Shown piece by piece: positions 19,022 through 27,969 of a stretch of DNA of 64,000 nucleotides. Position numbers and translations under genes: made by a program. This stretch comes from Rhodospirillales bacterium. GTDB lineage: Bacteria > Pseudomonadota > Alphaproteobacteria > Rhodospirillales > Rhodospirillaceae. Location: positions 124,001 through 188,000 of the forward strand of contig JANQJD010000008.1 in NCBI GenBank assembly GCA_028281845.1, written 5' to 3'. Position 1 is the stretch's first letter, and every line of letters starts with the position of its first letter. The notes beneath the pieces were generated by a model. That model saw only the letters and a list, made by a program, of their open reading frames with translations, was not told the origin of the DNA and searched no databases.

Positions 19022-20245
19022 TCAGCTATTTGATTTATTGAAAATTTTTGCAACTTTGTAGTTACGCAAATGAAAAACATCTGGGACACCAGAACCGAGG
19101 AGCGGACGACAATACATCCGGAACTGGTCTGTGACATTGTTGCCTGCGACATTGATAAACTCACTGGGCATCACTCTCGTCTTCCCGGCGATATCCTCTA
19201 GTGGATGGAGATGGTATTCGACAGAATAGAATCCAGTACGATGAATGGCCACGGAACCATCCGTTTCCCGCCAACGGGCATACTGAACCGCTTTTTCACC
19301 AACCTCACGAGCCTCGCGCTGATCAACGTCAGAGACGCACCCTAGGAACGAACGTTGCAGATAACCGAACGTGTCCCCACGGACACGCTTATATCCGAGT
19401 TTTTCCCTAATTAAATCGCACAGCAGGTCTGCCAAGATTCCTGTTCCGGATAATTGGACATTACCATGAGCATCTCGTTCTACCTGTTTGAGGAGAGTGG
19501 TAATGATGGGTTCACCTTTCTCGTTATGAATCCCTTCTGAAACAGCCACAATACAACGTCCATGTGTTTCATAAATTTTTTTTATATCTTTTAAGAAAGT
19601 ATCTATATCAAAAACTCGTTCTGGAAGATAAACCAGATGAGGACCATCTTCATCAAATTTGCGGCCTAAGGCAGAGGCCGCTGTCAGAAAACCGGCGTGC
19701 CGTCCCATAACCACGCCAACGTAAATACCAGGGAGGGCATGGTTATCGAGATTTGCCCCAGCAAAGGCCAGGGCCACAAAGCGTGCAGCAGAACCAAACC
19801 CTGGCGTGTGGTCGTTCACCACAAGGTCGTTGTCAATCGTCTTCGGAATATGGAAACAATGAAGACGGTAGTTCGCTTGCCGCGCTTCCTCGGCAACGAT
19901 GCGTGAGGTATCGGAAGAATCATTACCACCAATATAGAAGAATGTGGAGATTTCATGCGCCTGCAGAACTTTGAAGATCTCCTGGCAGTATGGGCGATCT
20001 GGCTTGTCACGCGTACTTCCTAAGCTGGAAGAAGGTGTTTTGGCAACTAGTTCCAGGTTATGAGTCGTCTCCTGCGTCAAATCAACAAAATCTTCCTCAA
20101 TTATTCCGCGCACCCCATGATAGGCTCCATAAATTTGACTGACGGTAGGATATTTGCGTGCCTCGATCACCACGCCAGCCAGAGACTCATTGATGACAGC
20201 CGTAGGCCCTCCTCCTTGAGCAACAAGTATCTTCCCTTGCAACAT
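19022..20245 (-). CDS. pfp: Pyrophosphate-dependent 6-phosphofructokinase
   Basis: Interconverts fructose 6-phosphate and fructose 1,6-bisphosphate with pyrophosphate as phosphoryl donor, reversibly. The 407-residue product has GGNDSSDTS at residues 106-114. Asp109 stands where ATP enzymes have Gly (GGDGS) and Lys135 in PKTIDND where they have Gly; both are the known markers of PPi specificity. AAGGAGG about nine bases upstream fixes ATG 20245. A reversible enzyme suits gluconeogenesis or a Calvin cycle as well as glycolysis. Bases 19567-19620 are AT-rich. Confidence 0.93.
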   Translation of the reverse strand: MLQGKILVAQGGGPTAVINESLAGVVIEARKYPTVSQIYGAYHGVRGIIEEDFVDLTQETTHNLELVAKTPSSSLGSTRDKPDRPYCQEIFKVLQAHEISTFFYIGGNDSSDTSRIVAEEARQANYRLHCFHIPKTIDNDLVVNDHTPGFGSAARFVALAFAGANLDNHALPGIYVGVVMGRHAGFLTAASALGRKFDEDGPHLVYLPERVFDIDTFLKDIKKIYETHGRCIVAVSEGIHNEKGEPIITTLLKQVERDAHGNVQLSGTGILADLLCDLIREKLGYKRVRGDTFGYLQRSFLGCVSDVDQREAREVGEKAVQYARWRETDGSVAIHRTGFYSVEYHLHPLEDIAGKTRVMPSEFINVAGNNVTDQFRMYCRPLLGSGVPDVFHLRNYKVAKIFNKSNS

Positions 20246-20471
20246 GAGTACTGTTCCTCCTTCTCCTACAGAGCACTCCAGTCCTCCTAAGCTAAGACAC
20301 GCAGCACTCTCCTTCTTTGTTTCCCAAACGTCTACTAAAAAACACCAAAGAACATTCTAGACCGCATGGCGCGCAAGGCAATTGTCGAATAACACCTTAT
20401 GAGAAGAAGGTTGATTTCAGCCATATTTATAGCTACCTACCTGTCAAGGGAAGTGTTGCGTAGCCGCAATT

Positions 20472-20547
20472 GTCCCCATCGTCTAGAGGCTCAGGACTCC
20501 GCTCTTTCAAGGCGGCAACACGGGTTCAAATCCCGTTGGGGACACCA
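20472..20547 (+). tRNA. tRNA-Glu (UUC)
   Basis: Full cloverleaf: acceptor GTCCCCA/TGGGGAC, anticodon stem CCGCT/GGCGG around loop CTTTCAA (anticodon TTC), T arm ACGGG-TTCAAAT-CCCGT, discriminator A, and an encoded CCA at 20545-20547. It stands alone, upstream of the Nfu gene. Confidence 0.97.
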
Positions 20548-20613
20548 GCGTGTGGCTACACAGACGACATTTTTCCAGCGGGAGACATCCCTGGCTTTGG
20601 GAGGGTTGTGGCC

Positions 20614-21186
20614 ATGTTCATTCAGACGGAACCGACGACTAATCCGGCATCCATGAAATTTCTACCAGGACAAGCAGTCATGCGGAACGGGACGGCGGAC
20701 TTCACCTCTCTAGAGAGGGCGCGTCCTTCGCCGCTCGCGCAACGGCTCTTTGGGGTGAAAGGAGTGTGTGGTGTTTTCCTGGGGTCCAACTTTGTCACCG
20801 TTACCAAATCAGACGACATAGACTGGTTCGCACTCAAACCTGCCGTTCTAGAGGCCTTAGCTCATCACCTTGTCTCAGGGGAGCCTGTGCTGGAGGAGAG
20901 TTTTCTAAGGAGCCAAGAAAATGAGCAGAGGGGCGATAGGGTCCGCCGCCACATTTGTGATGTTCTCGACAAAAAGGTCCGCCCAGCAGTTGCTCGTGAT
21001 GGTGGGGATATTATCTTTCATGATTTTCGTGATGGAGTCGTCTATCTCCGTTTGCAAGGGGCATGTTCAGGGTGTCCAGGCTCAACGGCAACGCTTAAAA
21101 ACGGTGTTGAAAATTTGCTGCGCCATTATATCCCTGAAGTCCTAGCCGTGCGCGCCACCGATTCAAACGGGCGGTTTGTTGTCTGA
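20614..21186 (+). CDS. NfuA-type iron-sulfur cluster scaffold/carrier
   Basis: 190-residue protein that carries [4Fe-4S] clusters to apo-enzymes. It has an N-terminal Nfu domain (FIQTEPTTNPASMKFLPG, then RLFGVKGVCGVFLGSNFVTV) and a C-terminal NifU-like domain with the cluster-binding CxxC in GACSGCPGST, preceded by VRPAVARDGGDI. GGAGGG about eight bases upstream supports ATG 20614. The longer frame from 20470 runs through tRNA-Glu and is not real. Family members are common in alphaproteobacteria. Confidence 0.93.
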   Translation: MFIQTEPTTNPASMKFLPGQAVMRNGTADFTSLERARPSPLAQRLFGVKGVCGVFLGSNFVTVTKSDDIDWFALKPAVLEALAHHLVSGEPVLEESFLRSQENEQRGDRVRRHICDVLDKKVRPAVARDGGDIIFHDFRDGVVYLRLQGACSGCPGSTATLKNGVENLLRHYIPEVLAVRATDSNGRFVV

Positions 21187-21264
21187 ATCCTCTCCAGGAG
21201 ACGTCTTGTTCGTGGCATATACCCCATGCTGTGCTGGGTCACTGTGACCGTGACGAGGGATTTC

Positions 21265-21912
21265 ATGAGGTGCCGCTACCATGCCTGTCGGCTATATCTC
21301 ATCACACCGCCTGTTCTGCAAGATCCTGTGTCCTTTTCCGCTATTCTGGCTGCTGTCCTTGATGCGGGTGATGTGGCCTGTGTCCAGCTGCGTTTAAAAG
21401 GGGCGGATGAAAAAACACTGCGATTTAGCATTGATACCCTGCGCCCGATAGTACAGACTCGTGGAGTTGCATTCCTCCTCAATGACAGACCTGACGTAGC
21501 ATCACTTTTGGGATGCGACGGTGTTCACGTGGGTCAAAAAGACACGTCCTATGTTAAAAGTCGGCAACTCGTTGGGGCTGACTCTATTGTCGGGGTCACA
21601 TGCTCCGATTCGCGCCATCTGGCAATGGTCGCAGCAGAACAGGGTGCAGATTACGTGGCCTTTGGGGCTTTTTTCCCCACGACGACGAAGCCCTCCAGAA
21701 CCCGTGCGCCCGTTTCCCTCATTGAATGGTGGGTTGAGCTCATGACGGTTCCCTGTGTTGCTGTCGGAGGTATTACTACTAAAAACTGTAAACCACTGAT
21801 TCAGGCTGGGGCTGACTTCCTCGCCGTGAGTGCAGGGGTGTGGGAGCACTCCGCAGGTCCAGTACAGGCTGTCACCCAATTTACTGACCTTCTCAGCAAT
21901 GAAAAAGGATGA
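21265..21912 (+). CDS. thiE: Thiamine-phosphate synthase
   Basis: Joins HMP-PP and thiazole phosphate to form thiamine phosphate. The 215-residue TIM-barrel product has QLRLKG, LLNDRPDVA, GCDGVHVGQKD, the GADYVAFGAFFPTTTKP segment and VAVGGIT. ATG 21265 is preceded by GAGGG at five bases; a start 39 bases upstream is less likely. No TPP riboswitch is visible upstream, and no other thi gene is adjacent. A 7-base duplication (AGCTGTC twice, 21914-21927) follows the stop. Confidence 0.93.
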   Translation: MRCRYHACRLYLITPPVLQDPVSFSAILAAVLDAGDVACVQLRLKGADEKTLRFSIDTLRPIVQTRGVAFLLNDRPDVASLLGCDGVHVGQKDTSYVKSRQLVGADSIVGVTCSDSRHLAMVAAEQGADYVAFGAFFPTTTKPSRTRAPVSLIEWWVELMTVPCVAVGGITTKNCKPLIQAGADFLAVSAGVWEHSAGPVQAVTQFTDLLSNEKG

Positions 21913-22091
21913 GAGCTGTCAGCTGTCAAGAATAGACCGGAAATAGACTGGACACCAATCTATCTCCCGATAATAAGCGGCTCCAGAGGAGACGTGGTGG
22001 CCTGCACGCAATACCCGCCTTCTCTCGGCGCGGTTTGTAGAACACGTTGGACCAGTATCCAGTATTTTAAGGGAGAATATTTCTTTTATAC

Positions 22092-23138
22092 CTAACCGTT
22101 ATGATTGCACGGGCCACTGACATGGGCTTCCCCAAAAGTGGCCATTCCGGTATGACAGGCAATGGCCCCTTGCAGAAGAGCCAGCGCCAGGATTGTCCCC
22201 GATGCTTCCCCTAGGCGCAGGTTGAGATCGAGCAGAGGGGTTTTCCCAAGCTTGCTGCACAAGTGGCGGTGGGCAGGCTCCGCAGAGGCATGGGCAATCA
22301 TGCAATGATCGAGGGCCCCTGCAGAGCAGGATTCTAGCACCGCTGCTGCAGCGGTGCAGACATACCCATCAAGCAGAACAGGCACCCTTTGCAGGCGCGC
22401 CGCTACCACAGCGCCTGCGATGGCTGCTAATTCACGTCCGCCAACATAGCGCAGGACATCAAGCGCATCTCTCCAAGAGTGCCGATGCAGGGCAACGGCA
22501 CGCGCGACTACTTGCGCTTTTGCCGCTAGCCGTTCTCCAAACATCCCTGTTCCCGGTCCAGTCCATGTGTCAGCCGTACAGCCAAACAAACCATGGCAAA
22601 GGGTTGCTGCTGCAGTTGTGTTACCAATTCCTATTTCACCCACGCAGAGAACGTCACTGGCTGAAGGGACCGCGGCCATCCCTGTGGCAAGGGCAGCAAC
22701 GCATTCAGAATCGTCCATTGCAGGGGCTTGAACGAAGTTCGCAGTCGGATGGTCAAGATCTAGAGCCTGCACTCGTAACGTAGCCCCAAAGGTTTTGCAC
22801 AGTTGATTGATGGCTGCACCACCAGTCTGGAAATTGTCTACCATTTGAGCGGTCACTTCTGCAGGGTAAGCAGAGACGCCCAGAGCGGTAACGCCATGGT
22901 TGCCGGCAAACACGACTGCCGTTGGCTTCTCAAGCCGGGGCGGATAACGCCCTTGCCAGGCACACAACCACGCCGTCATATCTTCCAGCCGGCCAAGGGC
23001 GCCTGGTGGCTTCGTGAGGATGGACTCATGTGCGACTGCTCCAGAAAGCGCCACCTTATCTGGCCCCGGTAGAGTCTTGAGGAGTGCACGAAAATCATCC
23101 AGAGTCTGGAGAGACTGCACGGATTGAATCTTTGGCAT
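22092..23138 (-). CDS. cobT: Nicotinate-nucleotide--dimethylbenzimidazole phosphoribosyltransferase
   Basis: Activates dimethylbenzimidazole as alpha-ribazole phosphate, the lower ligand of B12. The 348-residue product has the full family length and motifs: KPPGALGRLE, FAGNHGVTALGVSAYP, FQTGGAAINQL, GEIGIGNTTAAA, VLLDGYVCTAAA and LRLGEASGT, which includes the catalytic Glu region. It is divergent from cobS with a 71-base gap, a common Rhodospirillales layout. The B12 made or finished here would serve the Ecm mutase at 41.6 kb. Confidence 0.96.
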   Translation of the reverse strand: MPKIQSVQSLQTLDDFRALLKTLPGPDKVALSGAVAHESILTKPPGALGRLEDMTAWLCAWQGRYPPRLEKPTAVVFAGNHGVTALGVSAYPAEVTAQMVDNFQTGGAAINQLCKTFGATLRVQALDLDHPTANFVQAPAMDDSECVAALATGMAAVPSASDVLCVGEIGIGNTTAAATLCHGLFGCTADTWTGPGTGMFGERLAAKAQVVARAVALHRHSWRDALDVLRYVGGRELAAIAGAVVAARLQRVPVLLDGYVCTAAAAVLESCSAGALDHCMIAHASAEPAHRHLCSKLGKTPLLDLNLRLGEASGTILALALLQGAIACHTGMATFGEAHVSGPCNHNG

Positions 23139-23209
23139 TGTGGAGACTCCGGGTGAAAGGACAAAGACGCAACAAAAGTGTCATCATACCACGTCGGTGC
23201 CGTGAAAGC

Positions 23210-24070
23210 ATGCAGCAAGAATGGGTCGCGTCGTCCCCTCCAGCAGAAACTGGGGAGTCCCTCGTATGTGGCGGTGCAGAAACGCCGACTGGTTGGCGCG
23301 GCCTGATACTCTCTTGCCATCTTGCCGCTTCTTTCCTACTACGTCTGCCTTTACCACCACTCGCACGACCCATACCACCCGGCGCCATGACGCGGGCTAT
23401 GTGGGCATTTCCACTGGTGGGGATTGCTGTTGGTGTCTCTGGAGCGGCTGTCTATGCCGTGTTCGTGCTCATGGGCTTCACATCCCTGTTGGCCGCGTTA
23501 CTGGCCATAGCAGTTATCACGGGGCTCACGGGCGGGCTGCACGAGGATGGCCTCGCAGATATGGCTGACGGCTTCGGCGTGATAGGTCCGCGTTTTGAGA
23601 AGCTTGCGGTCATGCGGGAGAGTCATATCGGCACTTTTGGGGTACTAGCCCTGGGATTTGCAATGGCTATGCGGACTGCTGCCATCACTGCCGTCGGTGA
23701 GACGGGGATTCTCAGCGTTGCTGTTGCTCTCATTTTGGCTGAGTCTATCGGACGGGCAGCCATGCCACTCGCCATATGGCTCGCACCCCCAGCCCGTCCA
23801 GATGGACTGGGAGCTGCCGCTTCTGCAGCAAAAGACCATGAGACTTTTCTCTCTATGAGCGTCTCCGTGACCATGGTGAGCATTCTCTCGCTGATTTTTT
23901 TACTTCCATTACAAGCAATGGCTATCATGACAACGATGATCCTCATCGTACGAACGATGGTGTCTTGCGCATGCAAACATATCGGCGGTCACACGGGCGA
24001 CGTCCTAGGGGCCACTGGTCATGCCGTTAGCACGGCTGTGCTGATGAGTCTGACTGTTTGTCTTGAGTGA
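23210..24070 (+). CDS. cobS: Adenosylcobinamide-GDP ribazoletransferase (cobalamin synthase)
   Basis: Polytopic inner-membrane enzyme that joins adenosylcobinamide-GDP with alpha-ribazole to give cobalamin. The 286-residue product has several hydrophobic helices, the conserved acidic loop TGGLHEDGLADMADGFG, ESHIGTFGVLAL and CKHIGGHTGDVLGA. The frame is open back into cobT; ATG 23210 is the most sensible start but has only a weak GTGAAAG site. The N-terminal 40 residues before RGLILSCHLAASFLL are not conserved. Confidence 0.94.
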   Translation: MQQEWVASSPPAETGESLVCGGAETPTGWRGLILSCHLAASFLLRLPLPPLARPIPPGAMTRAMWAFPLVGIAVGVSGAAVYAVFVLMGFTSLLAALLAIAVITGLTGGLHEDGLADMADGFGVIGPRFEKLAVMRESHIGTFGVLALGFAMAMRTAAITAVGETGILSVAVALILAESIGRAAMPLAIWLAPPARPDGLGAAASAAKDHETFLSMSVSVTMVSILSLIFLLPLQAMAIMTTMILIVRTMVSCACKHIGGHTGDVLGATGHAVSTAVLMSLTVCLE

Positions 24071-24086
24071 GGCCGATCACTTTTTG

Positions 24087-25520
24087 CTATGGGCTCGTTC
24101 CTCCTACTGTTATCCCATCCACTCGCAATGTGGGCTGACCTACACCAACTGGCACACTCTGACCACTCTTCCCACATGTACCAATTCCATCATCCAACTT
24201 GAGATCGTGTCCGACCAGAGTCACACGAGTTAACGCATCCTGACCGTTACCGATCAACGTTGCCCCCCGGACAGCCGGACCAACTTTGCCGTTTTCTATG
24301 AGATAAGCTTCTGAGGCTGAAAACACAAACTTGCCTGAGGTAATATCCACTTGTCCGCCACCAAAATGAACAGCGTAAAGGCCACGAGGCACAGAGGCAA
24401 TGATTTCTTCTGGATCAGTCTTCCCAGCTAGCATAAATGTGTTTGTCATACGCGGTAATGGTGCATGAGCATAGGACTGGCGTCTGCCATTGCCGGTAGG
24501 TTTCAAGCCCATGAGGCGTGCATTCAGACGATCTTGCATATATCCCACCAGGATGCCGTCCTCAATCAGGACAGTCCGGCCAGTAGGCGTGCCTTCGTCG
24601 TCAACAGACAGGGAGCCGCGCCGGTCGGGAAGGGTACCGTCATCTACCACTGTTACACACGGGGCCGCGACCCGCTGACCCATCAGAGACGCGAATGCGG
24701 AGGTTTTCTTACGGTTAAAATCCCCTTCCAAGCCGTGCCCCACGGCTTCATGCAGTAGCACGCCAGGCCAGCCCGGTCCCAGGACGACAGGCATTTCTCC
24801 AGCTGGTGCGGGAATGGAGTCGACGTTGACAAGAGCCTGGCGTAGCGCTTCGTTCACTGCGCCTTGCCATACCACTGGAGACACGAGCCGATCGTAGCCA
24901 ACTCTGCCACCAGTGCCATAGCTGCCCATTTCCATGCGATCGCCTTGCGCTACCATGATGGAGATGTTGAGACGCACGAGTGGTCTTATATCATAGGTTG
25001 TTTCTTTATTAACATGTGTTATAGAAATCACTTGCCAACTTCCTGTTAAAGTTGCTATAACTTGTTTAATTTTTGTTTCACGAGCACGTGCATAGGCGTC
25101 AATGTCAGACAACACACGAATCTTGTCATTGAATGATGCCATGGCAAGGGGATTCAGGTCAGCGTAGAAAGTCTGCTTCGTAAGAGGTGGCGGTTCAGCC
25201 TTTACTCCCTTGCTACAGCTACGGACCGCCCGCACCGTTTTTACAGCGCGCTGCAGTGCCGCCATGGACAGCTCACTTGCATGAGCATAGCCTGCAGATT
25301 CCCCGGACACTGCCCGGAGGCCGAACCCTTGCGCACTATTAAATGAAGCGTTCCGGATACGACTTTCGTCCAGTCTACAACTCTCTGACTGGCGATATTC
25401 TAGGAAAAGTTCACCGTCGTCAGCGCCACGCAAAGCGTCCGCGACGAGGCGACTGCAGATTTCTCTGTTCAAATCCGTGTTGCTGAAGAAAAGTTCTTCG
25501 ATGCGGGCGATATCAGGCAT
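24087..25520 (-). CDS. tldD: Metalloprotease TldD
   Basis: TldD forms a zinc protease with TldE/PmbA that trims peptides, for example ribosomal natural-product precursors or CcdA. The 477-residue product has the zinc motif HEAVGH at residues 257-262 within LLHEAVGHGLEGD, and the family C-terminus. CGGAGAG upstream fixes ATG 25520, although the frame is open to 25685. tldE is not in this window. The coxB-type genes that often follow tldD in alphaproteobacteria are missing; cobS converges 16 bases away. Bases 25000-25076 are AT-rich. Confidence 0.95.
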   Translation of the reverse strand: MPDIARIEELFFSNTDLNREICSRLVADALRGADDGELFLEYRQSESCRLDESRIRNASFNSAQGFGLRAVSGESAGYAHASELSMAALQRAVKTVRAVRSCSKGVKAEPPPLTKQTFYADLNPLAMASFNDKIRVLSDIDAYARARETKIKQVIATLTGSWQVISITHVNKETTYDIRPLVRLNISIMVAQGDRMEMGSYGTGGRVGYDRLVSPVVWQGAVNEALRQALVNVDSIPAPAGEMPVVLGPGWPGVLLHEAVGHGLEGDFNRKKTSAFASLMGQRVAAPCVTVVDDGTLPDRRGSLSVDDEGTPTGRTVLIEDGILVGYMQDRLNARLMGLKPTGNGRRQSYAHAPLPRMTNTFMLAGKTDPEEIIASVPRGLYAVHFGGGQVDITSGKFVFSASEAYLIENGKVGPAVRGATLIGNGQDALTRVTLVGHDLKLDDGIGTCGKSGQSVPVGVGQPTLRVDGITVGGTSP

Positions 25521-26379
25521 CGTGAGCTCTCCGAGTAGGAACGCAATGAGTAAAGAGAATAGCCTGTGACTAGGAGTCTTCCTGACGATTTCATAGCATC
25601 TCCGGCTAGTGGGGAACAAGACGCCCCAGTCTGAGACCAGACCATCCCACATGTGCTCGTGTCCTCGTGTAGAGAAGCTCTGCACTAGGAGACGAAGCTA
25701 TCTCGCTGCCCTCGCCAACGAGACAAGCGGCTGCGCACAGCGCGATGAAGACCGCTCTCTCGATGCACAGGGAGGAAAAAAATAGTTGGACAAAGAGCGA
25801 CAAGCTGGAGGAGAGATAGTGGACTCCTTGATATTGTGAGTGTCATACTGCCCGGCACAGCGCGGGATCTGGGTGTGTGTGATGGACTGTAGGCTGGTAG
25901 GCTGTAGGCTTTTGTGTCTTCCTGTGACCTTTTGCTTGATCTGTGGTCGTCTTTTGCCATGCTGGATGCTGGGAACGGATCACTGGACATGGAAGTTCTC
26001 GAGGCTCAATACTTTTTTTGATACTGGGCCCACTCCAGATCCGCAATTGCACAGCCAGGCCCAAAAGAAAAAATGCTGGTTTTTTGTGAGAAGAGGAGCA
26101 GAAGGCGTATACGTGTCGTTCATGAAAACGTCCTGATCGCGTCAGGGTGAACAGTGTGCGGCGCTGTAAAAACAGGAGTGTCTGTCGATACAGACCCTTT
26201 TCTTGCCAACAGGCAAGGGGATTTGACGATTTGACCCCTGAGGGGCCTGAGGGGCCTGAGGGGAGAGAGGCCCCTGCCACCCTTCTGTTCTGCGTGCAGA
26301 TGACCGGCGTGCTACAATACAATGGTCAATTGTGCCATTCTGGGGATGCCTAACAAATCTAGAGTTTTGAGACTATGAT
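25521..26379. other. Gene-free gap between tldD and gpmI
   Basis: About 860 bases between two divergent genes with no credible coding frame and no RNA gene that I can recognise. It is dense in micro-repeats: GTAGGCT three times at 25889-25910, GATTTGAC twice at 26220-26235, and CCTGAGGGG three times at 26237-26263. Promoters of tldD and gpmI must lie here, but I cannot place them. Confidence 0.6.
26237..26263. repeat. 9-base perfect triplet repeat
   Basis: CCTGAGGGG occurs three times in a row, preceded directly by GATTTGAC twice (26220-26235), about 120 bases upstream of gpmI. Confidence 0.95.
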
Positions 26380-27969
26380 ATGATCAAGAACGCTACGCCA
26401 TTCTCTCGTCCCCGCCCTCTTGTCCTGTGCATTTTAGACGGCTGGGGGCATCGAACGGAAACGACCGACAACGCCATTGCCTTAGGGCATACTCCCAACT
26501 GGGATCGTCTGCTCGCAAACTGCCCGCATACCCTGATAGAGACTTCAGGCTCGTACGTGGGGTTGCCAGCTGGCCAGATGGGTAATTCTGAGGTGGGACA
26601 CATGAACCTGGGTGCAGGCCGTGTCGTCATGCAGGATCTGCCACGCATCGATTCAGCAGTGACTGATGGCTCTCTTGCGGCTAATCCGGCCTTGATCCAG
26701 TTTATTCGCACTCTCAACGCGAAGGGCGGCGCAGCGCACATCATGGGCCTAATGTCGCCAGGGGGAGTGCATTCCCACCAGAACCATATTACATCTATTA
26801 CTCGTACAATTTCTGCAACTGGTATTCCAGTAATTGTTCATGCTCTCTTAGATGGCCGAGACACGCCACCAACTTCTGGCAAGGAATTTACCGCCAGGTT
26901 CCTGCACGATATCCAGGACTTGCCCAATGTTCGTATTGGTGTCGTGAGCGGGCGCTATTACGCCATGGACAGAGATCAGCGCTGGGAAAGGATAGAGAAG
27001 GCTTTTGAAGCCATTGTCAATGGCAAGGCCTTGGTATCCACGGATGCTCTGACAGCCATCCAGGATTCTTATGAAAATGGTAAAAGTGACGAATTCGTAC
27101 AGCCTGTTGTCATGGTCGGGTACAATGGCATACAGGAAAACGATGGCCTGTTCATGGCCAATTTTCGGGCCGATCGTGCCCGTGAGATCCTCACAGCCCT
27201 AGCCGTCCCTGAATTTACCGGGTTCGCGCGGACACGCTTGCCAGTCTTGAGTGCCCGGCTTGGCATGGTCGAATATTCCAAGGAACTGAACGCCTTCTAC
27301 CCAGCTCTTTTCCCGCCGCAGGAACTAGTTGGTCTTCTGGGGGAACTGATTGCAAAGGCAGGCATGACACAGCTTCGCATTGCTGAAACAGAGAAGTACG
27401 CTCATGTGACTTTCTTCTTCAATGGTGGCGAAGAAAGTATTTATCAAAAAGAGAAAAGAATACTTATACCAAGTCCAAAAGTTGCTACATATGATTTGCA
27501 GCCAGAAATGGCCGCACCACAGGTCACGGATGAGCTGGTAGCGGCCATAGAGTCGAATGAGTTCGATGTGGTCATTTGCAATTATGCTAACGGTGACATG
27601 GTAGGACACACCGGCATCCTCCCCGCTGCTATCCAAGCAGCCGAGGCCGTGGATATCGCCTTGGGCAGGGTAGAATCGGCTGTCAAGAAAATGGGTGGCA
27701 TCCTGTTAATCACAGCTGATCATGGCAACTGCGAAATGATGTGTGACCCAGTGACTGGTGAGCCGCATACAGCCCACACCGTTGGGAAAGTGCCTCTTGT
27801 TCTGGTCAATACCGGGTGGGTCAAACATCTGGCCGAAGGTTGTCTCGCTGATATAGCCCCAACCATGCTGGCGCTGCTGGGTGTGCCGCAACCGTTGGAA
27901 ATGACGGGAAATTCGCTCCTTGGCGTGAAAGCGGCCTCTGTCACAAGGCAGGGGCACTGTGCGACGTAA
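26380..27969 (+). CDS. gpmI: 2,3-bisphosphoglycerate-independent phosphoglycerate mutase
   Basis: Manganese enzyme that interconverts 3- and 2-phosphoglycerate. The 529-residue product has LCILDGWGHR, the phosphorylated Ser70 in GQMGNSEVGHMN, ALLDGRDTPP, GRYYAMDRD, NFRADRARE, EKYAHVTFFFNGG and ITADHGNCE. It is the first gene of a tight unit: envC starts 11 bases before its stop. No clear ribosome site precedes the ATG. Bases 27425-27490 use AT-rich codons even though the encoded residues are conserved. Confidence 0.97.
   Translation: MIKNATPFSRPRPLVLCILDGWGHRTETTDNAIALGHTPNWDRLLANCPHTLIETSGSYVGLPAGQMGNSEVGHMNLGAGRVVMQDLPRIDSAVTDGSLAANPALIQFIRTLNAKGGAAHIMGLMSPGGVHSHQNHITSITRTISATGIPVIVHALLDGRDTPPTSGKEFTARFLHDIQDLPNVRIGVVSGRYYAMDRDQRWERIEKAFEAIVNGKALVSTDALTAIQDSYENGKSDEFVQPVVMVGYNGIQENDGLFMANFRADRAREILTALAVPEFTGFARTRLPVLSARLGMVEYSKELNAFYPALFPPQELVGLLGELIAKAGMTQLRIAETEKYAHVTFFFNGGEESIYQKEKRILIPSPKVATYDLQPEMAAPQVTDELVAAIESNEFDVVICNYANGDMVGHTGILPAAIQAAEAVDIALGRVESAVKKMGGILLITADHGNCEMMCDPVTGEPHTAHTVGKVPLVLVNTGWVKHLAEGCLADIAPTMLALLGVPQPLEMTGNSLLGVKAASVTRQGHCAT

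Noticed and set aside
18286..19061. Several frames of 60-130 residues in the trkH-pfp gap
   Set aside because: Overlapping frames on both strands, repeat-driven composition and no recognisable domain.
20470..20613. N-terminal extension of the Nfu gene
   Set aside because: It runs through the complete tRNA-Glu gene, and GGAGGG before ATG 20614 gives a better start.
21187..21264. TPP riboswitch upstream of thiE
   Set aside because: No THI-box-like CTGAGA core or required stems in the short leader.
22092..23209. Cobalamin riboswitch near cobT/cobS
   Set aside because: No B12-box sequence or expected length in the 71-base divergent gap.
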